Assembly (NCBI GenBank): GCA_964019695.1
Contig: OZ026514.1
Location: 8,494,751 to 8,558,750 of the forward strand
Length of the DNA: 64,000 bases
Reading direction: 5' to 3'
Source of the DNA: Loripinus fragilis
Taxonomy: Eukaryota; Mollusca; Bivalvia; Lucinida; Lucinidae
Part shown: positions 1-11,053 of the stretch, one piece after another
How positions within the stretch are numbered: the first letter of the stretch is position 1
How the letters are laid out: the number at the start of each line of letters is the position of its first letter
Translations under genes and position numbers: made by a program
Notes under the pieces: model-generated
What the model was told of the DNA's origin: nothing
The model's input: the letters and a program-made list of their open reading frames with translations, nothing else
Databases searched by the model: none

Positions 1-171
1 TGGAGTCCATTATTCGTTATAAGAGGATGCTAGTAGAAACTTCAAAATTATTTAGCTTCTTACCGTTTGGAGACCAATGGAATTTTTTCATAAAGTTTAT
101 GAAAATATAAACAAAATGGCCCATTGTATATATTGAGGGGTCCCCGGTTTTAACTTTTAGACAATTTAGGT

Positions 172-358
172 AGAGTGGACTGACTCAGGTATAGAATGCG
201 CGACTTGAGATCGAGAAGTCCCTGGTTTGAGGTTCGAGTTTCATCGAAGACACTGTGATATATATCCTTCAGAAACACTTTATGCTGGTTCAACCAAGCG
301 ATCGACATGACTGAAAAATATTAACTGAGACGTGAAGCATCAAATCAATCAAATCGAA
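172..358 (+). repeat. Degenerate tRNA-derived SINE
   Basis: The head has A-box-like DNA (gactcaggtatagaatgc) and a B-box-like ggttcgagtt. A central part contains ctggttcaacc, and the 3' end is an (atcaa)-type tail. The same layout is seen, better preserved, at 12823-13024, 47003-47210 and 53095-53290. It is transcribed by Pol III in the family and has no coding capacity. This copy has decayed and I see no clear target-site duplication. Confidence 0.6.
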
Positions 359-360
359 AA

Positions 361-2640
361 TATTTTATTCCGTTCTCTGGGGATCGATATTGTCTCAGCA
401 TACCGTAGTAGTGTAGAAACTGATGTAATGTCGCATTCGGCGGCATTTCATATGGGTCTTTGCTGTTTGCCAAAAGTATCCGTTTAGGTTTTTTTTATTC
501 TACAAAGGCTGCAGGGTCAACTTAAATTAGTTTTATGATAGCCTGGTGTGATGTCGCTTTTAATGCCATACCATCATGGTCTATATTATTTGATCATGAC
601 CCATTTAAAGGACACTCTGCACAAAAGGGTTAACGCATAGGCGATCAGAAGGGGTCCCGACGAGTCTTTGTTGCTCACATACGCCAAAGTATTGGTGATG
701 ATCAGGCCGTCGATGAGTGTCCAAACAAGACATCCATACCCATTGGGTACTTGCCCAACGAACTACCCAGCGCCTATGAAATAGTACTATTTTCACCTTT
801 TAACATCTCAACTGATCTTGTTGCTGTTTTGTGCACTTGTCACTGATAGTCACTAGTAGAGCAGCTAATATTAATCAGTGCGTGCTGATTCTAGCCAACG
901 TCACTGATGGCACGTGTCAAAATATTCTGGAATTCTATCCTCATTAACTGATTACTATCTTGTAACCATGACAACAGGTAAACCGTTTATAGTATTAATG
1001 GAGAAATAATTTCATATAATGTTTACAAAGCAGCAAGAATTGTATTAACCATTTAAAGTTCCAATCACAAATGTTGTAAACGACAAGCGTGCGGATTGTC
1101 TCCATTTTCGGCACACCTATGGCTTCCTGTTTAGCGTGAATTGTTTGCTGGCAGGCAATCCACACTAAATATCAAGTCTTATTTGGAACTTTTAGAGTAA
1201 AAATGTTGTCTGCTGCTATGCTGCAAATGAAAGGTTGTCTGTTAATCGATAGAACTTCGACATCCAAGCAAAGCTGAATGTCAACGCATGCATTATACGC
1301 TGGGCATTTGGAAAGTTTTTAGCATGGTCTATTATCTTCGTAACAAATTTACAAACCCTTTGTTTGGTATCCCTTTAAAGCTATAGCACACATTTCACGA
1401 GAATGTTATAGTGCAAACACAAAAAATATTACTTTGAATACATATACTGTTTGTATACTGGAAAACGCAAAATTTCGGTAGATAATATAACATTTTACCT
1501 TTGGAAAAGTGTGCAGAACATTTAGAATAGTGCATGAAACTAGATAATTTTGTACCATTTGGTAGGTCGCAATCTGGTACAGTGATTATACAATTGGTGA
1601 CCGAGTTGGCTGTTTCTAATAAATAATTACCGTAACAGCAACACCACAATGGTTTAGAAAGCAAAGCAATGCGCCTATTTTTACGTCTAAAAATCGCATA
1701 GTCACAATGTATAGTTATTTTGAAAATATATAACCGACAGTAGTTTGAAAATGCTGTACGATGATATTTTTGTCAAGCACATTTTATGCTCTTTGTATTG
1801 AAACCAAAAGAAATTTTGTGAACCAGAACAAAGGGAAGATAACTCTTAAACTCTTCTCATGGGCAGAATGAGTTTAGCGATGAGTTGACCTTCTGGTTCA
1901 TTTCAATTGAAAACAGTGGCAAGCAAAAAAGTAAAATTACCTTGAGAGTAAAAACCAATCACTTTTGTGAAAGTTAACGCGATACCATGAGAAGTTCTTT
2001 ATGACATCGACAAAATATGCGGGGTTGAGTTACCCCACCCACTTCTTGAAAAGTAGGGGTAATTTTATTAAGATTAATTTTCTTGGATACAGAACTAATA
2101 AAGCTACACATTTTGCGCGACGAAATAATATTTATGCATTGTTGGCTATAAATTAAGCAAAACATATACTCAATAGGCCTTTTTCGTGCTCCTGTAGTGA
2201 CACAATTTATAGTAAAAGCATAAAGAAAACTCGAAAAAAGTCCCATTTTTGAAAGTTTACCATTTCTCTATTAGTCAACATTTTCTAAATGTAAAGATGG
2301 TAGTCGTGCAAGCAATGATCGCATAATATATTTTAATAAAAAATAAGTTGGCACCAAATTTTCAATTTGTCAAATCATGATCGTAAATAAGGTCCCCAAT
2401 TTTCCTTCGCTTTTTTCCAAGTATTTTACTTAAAATTTCAGCCAGTATATAAACCCCTACTCATTTTGAACATGCACTGCACGTGCACGCCAAATACTTT
2501 TTCGACAAAGATTAAACCATCATGTAGCCGTTGAATTCTAATTTCCAAAAATGTATTATTTTATCAACGCTTAATTTGTGGAGTTATGATGCCATGCTAA
2601 GAACTTTCCAAATGACCCTCGTAGGACACATTTTGTTACC
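361..2640. other. Non-coding stretch, nothing recognised
   Basis: AT-rich DNA. The open frames are short, lack codon-like composition and match no family I know. I see no splice-bounded exon, RNA gene or element end that I can defend. Confidence 0.5.
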
Positions 2641-2645
2641 CCAAT

Positions 2646-2671
2646 GCATTTTGTTATCGGTAACAAAATGC
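2646..2671. repeat. Perfect 11-bp-arm palindrome
   Basis: gcattttgtta, a 4-base spacer, then taacaaaatgc. Related gttacc and ttttgttac words recur just upstream and downstream (2628-2740), so this is probably the core of a small decayed inverted-repeat element. Confidence 0.55.
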
Positions 2672-2794
2672 GTTGACAGGGTTACTAAATACGGGTCTAG
2701 AGTGCAACACAGTTTGTTACCTAATTAGGGTAACAGCTTTTATAGCCCTATGGTTAGCATTATACAATGCATACGTTTACATGGCAACATTCAA

Positions 2795-3190
2795 TACCAT
2801 CACGCAAACCACACAGTCAGTTGAAACAACCCATACCGCCCATTCGGTGAAAGCCGGCACGATTCGAGAATCGAATCAAGCGTCTGATTCCACGGAATTT
2901 CGCGGAATTGGCCGAGGCAGTTCCGATTGCCATACCACCCAGAACACTGGGATCAACCCAAGTCCACGGAAACACCCTAAATCAACAGCTCACGTAACAC
3001 CCATAACCACTCAGCCAACCGAAATACCCACAGCCACCCAGTCCATTGAAACATCAATCGCTCAGTCTACTTGCACGCCATACGCACCTGTCCACTGAAA
3101 TACCCAAACAAGCCAGACCATTGCAACACCCAAACACCTCCTAGTCAACTGAAACACCAAAACGCCCAGTCCATTGAAACACCCAGACCA
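2795..3190 (+). repeat. Degenerate minisatellite (Thr/Pro-rich if read)
   Basis: Repeated variants of cattgaaacacccag, at a period of roughly 25-30 bp, run through the interval. One plus-strand frame (from about 2673) stays open for 141 codons and reads as Thr/Ser/Pro/Gln-rich sequence. That is what this repeat would give by composition alone. I treat it as a tandem repeat, not as a mucin-like gene: there is no signal peptide, no flanking exon and no conserved domain. Confidence 0.5.
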
Positions 3191-3194
3191 TAGA

Positions 3195-3905
3195 TTGGTC
3201 CCCCTGGTACATAAAGCTCTACTTCCGTTACGCTTATTCTCAGACTATGTTATTCCAGATTGCTCTGACGTTTCCTGTAATAAAATTTATTAGGCTAAAT
3301 GTCAGGCCCGACGCGTGGACGTTAGTAGCGGTCCTAAGTTCGTGGTTGATGCGAAGTTGTAGGCGTGTCGGAGCACCACCAGGTCGAGTGCCACAACAAA
3401 GTGTCTGTGATTTAATATTATTACTGTTACCATAATTGCATAAGATCTTCGGAAACACATAACCCTGATCTCACAGACCCCCTTACTCGAATAGATTGCT
3501 GACGAACAGTTCCAAGTTGAGGTCTACCAAACAGGACAGCAGAGGCATAGTGTAGCCCCTGACAAGACCCATTGAAAGGCTCCTGATAAGATAAATGAAA
3601 CAGCTAGTTGGTTGGTTGGTTAGTTGTTGGTAGTGTCCCGCCGGTTAAAAATCGTCGAACCGTCGATTTGACGTAAAATGTTGTGTGTTTTTTTCTATTC
3701 TGAATTTGTAGTTTCTGCTGCTTGCTGGAATTGCCTCGAAAGTGATTAAAGGCTGAACTCGTGGGGCCCTGTTGTTTGTCTTTCTCAAGTAGGATTCAAG
3801 TTCTTAATTTATGTAGGATTGAGATAAGTTTTCTACTATGTAGTTCAATTTTGTCAATGACAGTCTTGGAGTTGAAGAGCATGCTGGGATCAAGTATAAG
3901 TTGGG
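3195..3905. other. Non-coding stretch, nothing recognised
   Basis: Contains short (gttg)-type simple DNA near 3605 and opposing open frames at 3240-3458 that are shadows of each other. No homology is recognised. Confidence 0.4.
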
Positions 3906-4948
3906 TCACATTACACATGGGCACCATGTTCCCAATATCAACATCAGATTCTGTAACACTTTGAATCTTCTTAAAAAACGGTTACACGGCTTTTGGAGAG
4001 GCTGGCATTCAGCCAAGTAATGCTGTCTTGTCTCCGGGCTTGTCCACACACTCTTCAGGTAGGGTTTACAGCAAACTGTTTGAACACTGCTCTGGAGGGT
4101 GCATGTACCAGTAAGGAGACAGCATTTAAGATGTGCTCTTCGGCTATTGTGAATATTATCGTGCACTGATGACCATACATGGTGCCCAACACCAACACTT
4201 ACACTGTCTGGGTATATGTACGTTAAAGAAGATTTCGTCTTGATGTCCTCCCGCCACTGGGTTTTGACCGCACCGTTGATAGCATTGTTAACTATTTTTT
4301 CCATCTGTTTTTGTTGGGACATTTTCTAGGAGTTGAGACGGTGATGGCAAATTGTATTTTTTCAGAAGTTCCTTATTCTTATTAAACCATGATAGTTTTG
4401 TTGAAGACTTCATAGCAAGTTGACGCACTGCAATTTCTTTTTCGATACCATCGGTCCTAATCCAGCGACCAAATAAATTAAGCATATTCTTATGTAACAC
4501 TGATTCAACTGGAAGTATTCCTAGCAGGGCAAGGGTAATCGAATTTTGAACTCTATCTGGTAGAGACTGCAATTGCTTGAGGGATTTTCTTTGAAACTGT
4601 TCCAAAGAGTTTATGTCAATGGCTTTCAAATCAAGCACCTCGATGCCATAGGTAAAATGAGGGAGCACATATGTTGACCATAGTTTTCCGCCTACGCTCT
4701 GCTTCAAACCATTACCACTATGTAAACCTGCACCCATCAAGGAATATGCTGTTTTCCGACCTAGTGAAATCTTCTCATCAACATAAACTTTGTTGTTCAC
4801 TTCTCTATGGATACCAAGATGCTTTGCGTGGTCAACTTGGACCATCTCTTCAGCATTCAGAGTAAATGAAGCACACTGAGGTTGTGCGTATTATTCCCAA
4901 AATATACGAATGCAGCTTTTGTTTGGATGGAGCATAAAACGTGCTATG
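3906..4948 (-). pseudogene. LINE ORF2, C-terminal part (3' half of interrupted LINE-A)
   Basis: Minus-strand reading resumes the reverse transcriptase that breaks off at 11939. It starts with the post-catalytic segment ARFMLHPNKS, then a stop, then HLGI (about 4820) and a thumb/connection region (YVLPHFTYGIEVLD at about 4660). It ends in a Cys/His-rich tail with RQHYLAECQPLQ (about 4010) typical of APE-type LINEs. The frame is broken near 4310 and at a UAA near 4900. Together with 11939-17427 it forms one minus-strand LINE of about 6.5 kb once the Gypsy insert is subtracted. Confidence 0.85.
4944..4948 (+). other. Target-site duplication of the Gypsy element (CTATG)
   Basis: CTATG precedes the 5' LTR (one base, A4949, lies between) and CTATG follows the 3' LTR at 11939-11943. 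If one copy is counted, the two halves of the LINE ORF2 are in the same frame across the junction. This independently confirms the insertion site. Confidence 0.85.
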
Positions 4949-4949
4949 A

Positions 4950-5158
4950 TGTAACATTGTTAGCTTATTTGCATAGGCTCCGCCTTCCAGCATCCTTATT
5001 GGTTTACACCATTTATCCACTTTCATTTGTGTACCTTTGCAGAAACCAGACAGTATCATTTTAGGCTTATAATAGTAAACATATAGCTTTACGTACAATA
5101 AATATCTTTTGATTTATGTTGTGTCTATACACGTCTTAGTCCAACAAGCGATATTACA
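4950..5158 (+). repeat. 5' LTR (209 bp)
   Basis: Begins TGTAACATTG and ends ATATTACA (TG...CA). It is matched by 11728-11938. It contains an AATAAA-type signal near 5097. LTRs this short are usual for some invertebrate Gypsy clades. Confidence 0.9.
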
Positions 5159-5159
5159 A

Positions 5160-5176
5160 TGGTGACAAGGATAAAC
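5160..5176 (+). promoter_or_regulatory. Primer-binding site
   Basis: tggtgacaaggataaac starts one base after the LTR. The leading TGG is what pairs with the CCA end of a tRNA. I cannot assign the tRNA. Confidence 0.6.
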
Positions 5177-5292
5177 TTGAACTAAACATTATTTGGACAA
5201 ACAATTGGGTAATTAATAAGTTGAATAAACTTTACTGGATACTGTAACTTTAGATGTTTCATTACTAACACTGATGTTTCAATCATATTAAA

Positions 5293-6060
5293 ATGGCACA
5301 AGGATTACCAGTATTTCCTAGTTTCAATGTTCAAGAGCCAGCGGTGGACACTCGTTGGAAGAAATGGTGTGCACGTCTAGAGAACGTACTAGTGGGCTAA
5401 GATATCAAAGACAACAAACGGAAACGTGCTTTGTTACTGCACAGGTCAACGGCATATTTGACACTTAACCAGACACAGGCAATGATTATGCCACAGCTTT
5501 GGACAAACTGATCAACTATTTTGCGCCAAAGAAATGTAAAGAATTTGAGATTTATAAATTCAGACAGGCGACACAAGAGGCAAATGAACCTACTGACACT
5601 TTCCACACCAGGCTTCGAAAATTAAGTGAAAATTGCAAATTTGACAGCAACGACAAAGAAATAGGATCACAGATCATACAAGGATGTGATTCTACACGGC
5701 TTCGACGCAAAGCATTAAGGGATGACATGACGTTAGATACTTTAATTAAGGAAGCCAGAGCTTTAGAACTTTCAGAAAAACACGTATCTCAAATTGAGCA
5801 CAAATCTGCGGATTCGGAAAAAATTGCTATGTTCAAAAGAAGAAGAAAGCTAGTAACTTTAAACAACCCATACCACGGGAAAAGAGGAAAACTGTTAAAT
5901 GTAGACATTGTGGGTTGGATTATCCTCATAAAGACTCTAAATGCCCAGCGGAAGGTAAAAACATGTAACTTTTGTAAGAAGAAAAATCATTTTGCAAGTG
6001 TGTGTCATGCTAAGAAAAGACAGGCAAGATCTAGAACAGTACATAATGTTGAGAGCAGTG
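5293..6060 (+). pseudogene. Gypsy gag with two zinc knuckles
   Basis: An ATG at 5293 opens MAQGLPVFPSF..., followed by WKKWCARLENVL, which resembles the gag capsid start of Mag-like Gypsy elements. A stop near 5397 and a frameshift before 5499 break it. The second part (5499 on) reads INYFAPKKCKEFEIYKFRQA... and DTFHTRLRKLSENCKF, typical of these gags. Near 5900-6015 there are two Cys/His clusters, CRHCG...HKDSKC in one frame and CNFCKKKNHFASVC (CX2CX4HX4C) in the next, with a frame change between them. Gag would package the element RNA. This copy cannot make an intact protein. Confidence 0.85.
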
Positions 6061-6120
6061 ATGAAACCAGAGACAATGAGACTGAAAACTATTTATTTGG
6101 ACTTTCTAGTTTGAATGCGA

Positions 6121-6372
6121 TGACATCACGACCTAAAATCAGGATACATGTCAATGAACACCCAGTTAAGATTTTGATTGATACAGGAAGTTCGATCAAC
6201 GTGATGGATGAATCCACTTACAAATCAATGAAACAAAAACCCAAATTGTGTAAATCGGATACTAAAGTTTATGCATACGGAGCAAATGAAAAGGTTTCTC
6301 TGCTTGGGAAGTTTCAGACAACGGTGGAAACGTCTGACAAAATTACGTTTTACGTCACTTAAGGTAAAAGTA
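6121..6372 (+). pseudogene. Gypsy aspartic protease
   Basis: The frame continues from gag and contains ILIDTGSSINVMDE, the DTG active site of retroviral-type proteases, near 6170-6215. It ends at a stop at 6359-6361. In related elements this region continues into RT. Confidence 0.8.
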
Positions 6373-6377
6373 GAGAT

Positions 6378-7385
6378 TTGCTTTCATACACAACTTCAGT
6401 TGATCTTCAAGTAATACCTGAAATTCACTCGTTACACTCGAGTAAAGCTGAACAGTTATTTGAAATATATCCTCAAGTTTTCAAAGGCATAGGAAAACTA
6501 AAGGATACACAGATTGAGCTGTACATTGATCCAAATGTTCAATCAGTCACTCAACCACACAGAAGAATACCGTTTCATATAAGACAACAAGTTGAAGCAG
6601 AATTGCAAAGTCTCGAGGATCTAGATATCATAGAGCATGCTGATGGTCCGACAGATTGGGTATCACCGATAGTGGTCGCGCCTAAACCCAAAAGCAAGTC
6701 TAAAGAAATGTGTATATGCGTAGACATGAGGTTACAAAAAAAGCGATCAAACGTACTCGTCCAACAATTGATGACATGATTGTCAACTTAAATGGCGCAT
6801 GTGTATTCAGTAAATTGGATTTACGTCAAGGGTATCATCAGCTGTTGTTATCACCCCAATCACGTAACGTCACTACGTTTACAACACACGTTGGATTACG
6901 CAGATACAAACGTCTCAGTTTTTGGAATAAACATTAAATAGTGCTGCAGAAATATTTCAAAGTACAATACAAAATGCACTCGAAGGTCTATAAGGTGTGC
7001 GAAACATAAATGATGACATCATAGTTTTTGGATGTAATCAAAAGGAACATGATCAAAGGCTTGAAGCTACATTCAAAAGGCTTCAAGACAAACACCTGAC
7101 TGTAAACAAGGATAAATGTGAACTCAATAAACCCAGTTTGGAATTGTATGGATATGTATTTGGAGAAAAAGGACTTTCAGCATCACCTAGCAAATGTGAA
7201 GTGATCAAGAAGACACCAGCGCCAACAAACGTATCTGAGGTAAAATGTTTTCTTGGTATGGCCAATTATGTCTCAAGATTTACACCCAACTACTCAACAA
7301 CAACTGAGCCCTTGCGAGCACTTCTGAAAAAGATGCTGAGTGGCAGTTGAACAATGAACAGCAACAAGTATTCGACCAGTTAAGA
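6378..7385 (+). pseudogene. Gypsy reverse transcriptase
   Basis: In order: the pre-RT segment with QPHRRIPFHIRQQVE, then WVSPIVVAPKPK, then CVDMR (about 6720). After a frame change come FSKLDLRQGYHQLLL and TTFTTHVGLRRYKRL. After another break comes NDDIIVFG (the catalytic box, first residues altered from the usual Y-x-DD) and the thumb CEVIKKTPAPTNVSEVKCFLGMANY. Three frames are needed, so it is inactive. The sequence stops at VFDQLR just before the insert at 7386. Confidence 0.9.
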
Positions 7386-7424
7386 TAAGTAAGGGTGCAA
7401 AGATCAGGAATCGATACAATCAAG
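7386..7424 (-). repeat. Solo 3' tail of repeat family DR1
   Basis: The reverse complement reads ...TTGATTGTATCGATTCCTG then ATCTTTGCACCCTTACTTA. The same roughly 40-bp end terminates the copies at 10432, 15294 and 38860. Only the tail is present here. It marks the left breakpoint of the insertion in the Gypsy pol region. Confidence 0.7.
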
Positions 7425-8094
7425 TATAGTCCGTCCAGATAAGAGACGTTGGGCGGTTCTTAGCTAAGTTAAACCCTGGACAAATATATTGGGGAAATCG
7501 GTTAGCCAGGTTGCATTGTTTGCGTATTCACCCATCTGTAAAACTCTCCACACCAAAATTATATACCTGTAGATCTAGTATCGTGAAAATTAATCGTTTC
7601 GAATTATTGCAGATGAATCTGATCAGTCCAGATACTTTCTTTAAAATATGTACGTAGATCAACATGTATCTTAAACACACACGTGTATCTTAAACTATAC
7701 AAGCAAATCATCAATCTTCGACATCACGCAAGATTTTATTGTTTTATGAAATATCTGTGTACCCTTTCCCTGTGGTCCAGATATTGAAACCTCATCATGC
7801 TCAATTTTAATTTGTGTTGCGCATGTGTGTGTAGGGAAGGGGGCTATTTTTATGTTGTTGTTTTTGTAATGCTATTTTATTGAATTCAGAGCTAAACACC
7901 AATTCATTTTCTTGCAAACAAACATAATCTGGAGGAATATTTTCATCGACAACATATATTACGTGAATATTTGTCAAGTAGCATATTATTGATAAACTTG
8001 TGTATCAGTAGACGCACACAACTGCAGCAAAGTTTAGAGATGAATGTCTCTTTTGTTATTTAGAGTTGATTTTGTTTGTTTGCATTGGTATTTT

Positions 8095-8215
8095 GCGTCG
8101 CTGCCAGCATTTTTGCAGTCATGGAGCGACGTTTCCCTGTCCACCTAGGTTGAGCCAGTACTTAGCAGAGAATAAAGTGTCTTGTTTAGGACATTACACA
8201 GTGCTTCCAGTGAAC
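8095..8215 (-). repeat. SINE fragment (central domain only)
   Basis: The reverse complement carries caagacactttattctctgc, then tactggctcaacctaggtgg. This is the central block shared with the intact SINE at 12823-13024. The head is missing. Confidence 0.55.
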
Positions 8216-8319
8216 CTTCTCAAAATAGCAATCCTTTAATCACAGGTCCAACACACTAGCACTGAGCAAATGTGGACCTCGATTATTCCAGTTGATACTT
8301 AACATCCTAGTCAAAAACT

Positions 8320-8475
8320 TTTCAGTCATGCCGGGGCGTTTCCTGGGTTGAACCAGTACTAAATAGAGCATACTACGTCTTGCACAAGGACACAGCATGG
8401 TGCCTCCAGAGAAACTCAAACCAAGGGTTAAGCTAACGGAGATAGGAATGGGTTGAGTGCGCGGCTAGACAGTGA
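8320..8475 (-). repeat. tRNA-derived SINE, degenerate
   Basis: The reverse complement has a B-box-like ggtttgagtt, then tgtgcaagacgtag, then ttagtactggttcaaccc. This is the same order as in 12823-13024. It lies just downstream of a fragment of the same family, so two insertions or a duplication occurred inside the 2-kb insert. Confidence 0.6.
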
Positions 8476-8479
8476 CCCA

Positions 8480-9035
8480 AAAGCCGATTAATAACTTCTG
8501 TTTTTGAAGGCGTCATTCATGTCAGCCTGTTTATTGGGTTAGTTCAATAATGTGTAATCATTAAACCTATATAACATGTATACCGTTTTAACCCGTATAT
8601 CATAACTCTGCCAGTGTATGCAGCTTTGCGTTTTAGATGGTTACTTGAGACATAGCTGTATAGTAAATACAACACCAAAGGAAATCACAGATAAAAGCAT
8701 GCTATATGCAATCCGATCTTCATCACGCTGTGCACCCTGTCTCTATATCTTTATACATGTAGCAGCAACAACCGTTCTAACATGGACCAGGCTGCTTTGC
8801 TGATCTTGACTAAAATCCACATACGTACTAGGAGGCACTGGCCAGTGAGCAATAATATATACCAATGTGTCTGTAAACAAGTAAGACTTTAGGTTTTCTG
8901 CTTAGATTTACTTGCGAACGTTTACCAGGCATACTAACCGTATAAAGCTGATCGCTTTTGTCGTCTGCGGTTCAGCTGTTTTGCACAATTAAAGCGTACC
9001 TCTGCTGTTTTACCCAATTTACTGTAGACCAGGGA
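8480..9035. other. Interior of the 2-kb insert, nothing recognised
   Basis: No transposase-like frame. The 61-codon frame at 8618-8803 has no recognisable features. Confidence 0.4.
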
Positions 9036-9039
9036 TGCG

Positions 9040-9341
9040 TTGCTTAACGCGAGCGTTTTGTATTGCTTTGTGGCACTTTGCTTTGCAACGGTATGTTACA
9101 TTATAGCGCTTCGTAACGCTACAAAACTAATCTTGAGCAGTCTCGCGGAAAGCAATCTCTGAAACGAACCGTTGCATAGGCAGAGCGCTACGTAGCGCTT
9201 TTTTGTGTATGCATATCTTGAATAAGAATGTTATCGTTGTGTAACGGACTGTTACAAAATAGCGCTTTCTTGAGGTATAATCGTTGCATAGAGTTAGGAA
9301 AGCGCTACGTAGTGCTACATTAAAGCGCTCGCGTTAAGCAA
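9040..9341. mobile_element. Hairpin MITE with 16-bp perfect terminal inverted repeats
   Basis: ttgcttaacgcgagcg at 9040-9055 is the exact reverse complement of 9326-9341. Inside are repeated agcgctacgtagcgct-type palindromes (about 9184-9200 and 9300-9315) and many gcgct words. Non-coding. Confidence 0.75.
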
Positions 9342-9430
9342 CTCTCGCCAGTCTAAATTAACAGTGAATGGCAGTGTTCTTTCTGACACGCCCAACGTCC
9401 GTTACCTGGTCGCATTATACCACATCAGAC

Positions 9431-9845
9431 TTGAGTAGCGAAACAGCCATGACATATTTTGATCCAAACAAGGAAACACAAATAATTGAAGATGCTAGCC
9501 CGGTAGGACTAGGAGCAATTATGCTTCAAGAAGGCAAAGTGATTTGTTATGCGAGTAAATCACTCTCAGGCGTTGAAACACGTTACTCACAAACTGAGAG
9601 GAAAAACTTAGCTATTGTGTGGGCTATCGAACATTGGCACATTTACTTGTTTGGTCATAAATTTGTTCTAATCAAGCGACGCAAAAGCATTGGAAAACAT
9701 ATATGGGAATCCAAAATCAAAGCCGCCCATGAGACTTGAACGTTGGAAAATGAGGCTACAGGCCTTTGACTTTAAAGTTGTTTATTAACCTGTAATATCC
9801 AATATGTCAGATTATTTGAGCAGACATCCAGTTACAACAACTTAA
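9431..9845 (+). pseudogene. Gypsy RNase H and tether
   Basis: Reads ETAMTYFDPNKETQIIEDAS, PVGLGAIM, VICYASKSLSGVETRYSQTE and LAIVWAIEHWHIYLFGHKF. This is the RNase H with its catalytic D (in EDASPVG) and E (in the TERKNLA-type helix). It continues, with frame changes, to DYLSRHP, the usual end of the RNase H/tether. A stop follows near 9846. Confidence 0.88.
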
Positions 9846-10094
9846 AACCCAAGTCAATCGCGCATAGCAGAGGAATACGTATTATTCATTGCAGATCAGG
9901 ATGTTCCCAAAGCAATGACAATGCAGGAAATTGTTCAAGAGACGTCAAAGGACAGTGACTTACAAACGGTCATTTCGAATGTCAGGCATAATACATGGAA
10001 TAAAACGTACCCATCAAACAAATACATTGATACATTTTCGCGTGTCAAGAATCAGCTAACTATTGCAACACTAGAAAAGGGAGACATTTTATAT
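9846..10094 (+). pseudogene. Gypsy pol segment between RNase H and integrase
   Basis: Contains SRIAEEYVLFIADQDVPKAM, then a helix-rich segment ending at LTIATLEKGDILYSVRG. In related elements the integrase zinc domain and DDE core follow directly. Here both are absent. Confidence 0.75.
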
Positions 10095-10432
10095 AGCGTG
10101 AGAGGCGGCCCGGGCTAATCGGGGCCTGGACGGCCGCTGGGCGGGCGGAGTTAGGTCGCACAGGCTAAAAGATGATTGTCTTGACCAGGCTGACCGTTCC
10201 AAGGCGGTACTTCTTTTGTGGATCTTTTATGTTTTTGTTCTGTCTTGTGTTTGCTATGTCTTTGTGCGCGTCTGTTTATATGTGCTTTGTGGTCACCTGC
10301 TGGGAAAGGGCTGACCTCTTGGCTCTCATTTGTGGTGTCTACTGTGAGTTTGTCACTTTCCCATTGGTATCCTGGGTCAGGTATGGTACTTGATTGTATT
10401 GATTCCTGATCTTTGCACCCTTACTTACTTTG
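10095..10432 (+). mobile_element. DR1 repeat replacing the integrase core
   Basis: A GC-rich lead (10100-10165) is followed by gatgattgtcttgaccaggc..., a T-rich body, ctgctgggaaagggctgacc, and the 40-bp tail ending cacccttacttact. Nearly the same body-plus-tail unit lies at 15031-15294. A 73-codon frame is open here and in the other copy, but it reads as hydrophobic, low-complexity sequence without homology. I consider DR1 a 3'-end fragment of an unidentified retroposon. Confidence 0.65.
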
Positions 10433-11053
10433 TGAAAGATTTATGCGTTCAATTGGAAAAGCTATTCGCGCAGCTAACACACAACATAGATGTTGGAGAC
10501 AAGATATGTACGCTTTTCTGAGAAACAATCGTGCAAATCCTCATGCAACAACTAATCAGTCACTTCTGAATTATTTTATGGGAGAGCAGTTAACATCAAA
10601 ATACCCACCTCACCCGTAAAATCTTAATCTATAGTAAGTTGTTAAAAAGCTAAGATCATGGACAAAAATAGGAAACAAAAATGAAAACTTATGCAGACAA
10701 AAACCAAACCATCAAAGCCATACGTTGGAAATCGCGTCCTTGTGAAACAAGACAAGGAGATCAAAATGACTACCCCATTTGACCCGCGTCAGTATGAGGT
10801 TACAAATAAGAAAGGTAATATGGTAACAGCCCAACGGGAAGACAAACAGATCACAAGAAACTCTTCTAAGTTTAAATCAGTCTTAAACCCACCTGATTTA
10901 CCAGGGACTGACGAGACAGAGGATACTTTTATCAAGGACAGACAGGAGAACACCAACATACAGACAAATGATCAGAATGAACCAGTCACTCTACGGAGAT
11001 CCACCCGAATTCGGAATTCTCCTCTGTATCTTAAGGATCATGTTTGTAAATAA
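10433..11053 (+). pseudogene. Gypsy integrase C-terminal part and pol tail
   Basis: FMRSIGKAIRAANTQHRCWR and FLRNNRANPHATTN match the region after the DDE core in Gypsy integrases. From about 10691 there is VGNRVLVKQDKEIKMTTPFD, then RQYEVTNKKGNMVTAQR (GPY/F-like), ending in RRSTRIRNSPLYLKDHV, a common tail. None of the three DDE residues survives in the window, so integration function is lost. Confidence 0.8.

Larger units (their letters stand above)
7425..9419. mobile_element. 2-kb insert with imperfect terminal inverted repeats
   Basis: The left end tatagtccgtccagataag/agacgttgggcg matches the reverse complement of the right end (tataatgcgaccaggtaac/ggacgttgggcg), roughly 30 bp with a few mismatches. 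No transposase is visible inside. The interior holds SINE fragments and a MITE. It separates the Gypsy RT from RNase H. The superfamily is unassigned and the target duplication is not clear. Confidence 0.6.

Noticed and set aside
175..270. Functional tRNA genes at SINE heads (here and at 12823, 53095, 55147)
   Set aside because: Boxes are present, but the cloverleaf is not. SINE bodies and tails follow.
2673..3098. 141-codon Thr/Ser/Pro-rich frame as a mucin-like gene
   Set aside because: The frame is explained by a degenerate minisatellite. There is no signal peptide, splice context or domain.
3300..3400. rRNA-like stretch (gtagcggtcctaag...)
   Set aside because: Only a few short words look familiar. 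The surrounding sequence does not follow any rRNA I know.
10172..10409. Small conserved membrane protein (open in two DR1 copies)
   Set aside because: It is part of a dispersed repeat. The copies differ by frameshifts at the C-terminus, and the other copies do not keep the frame.
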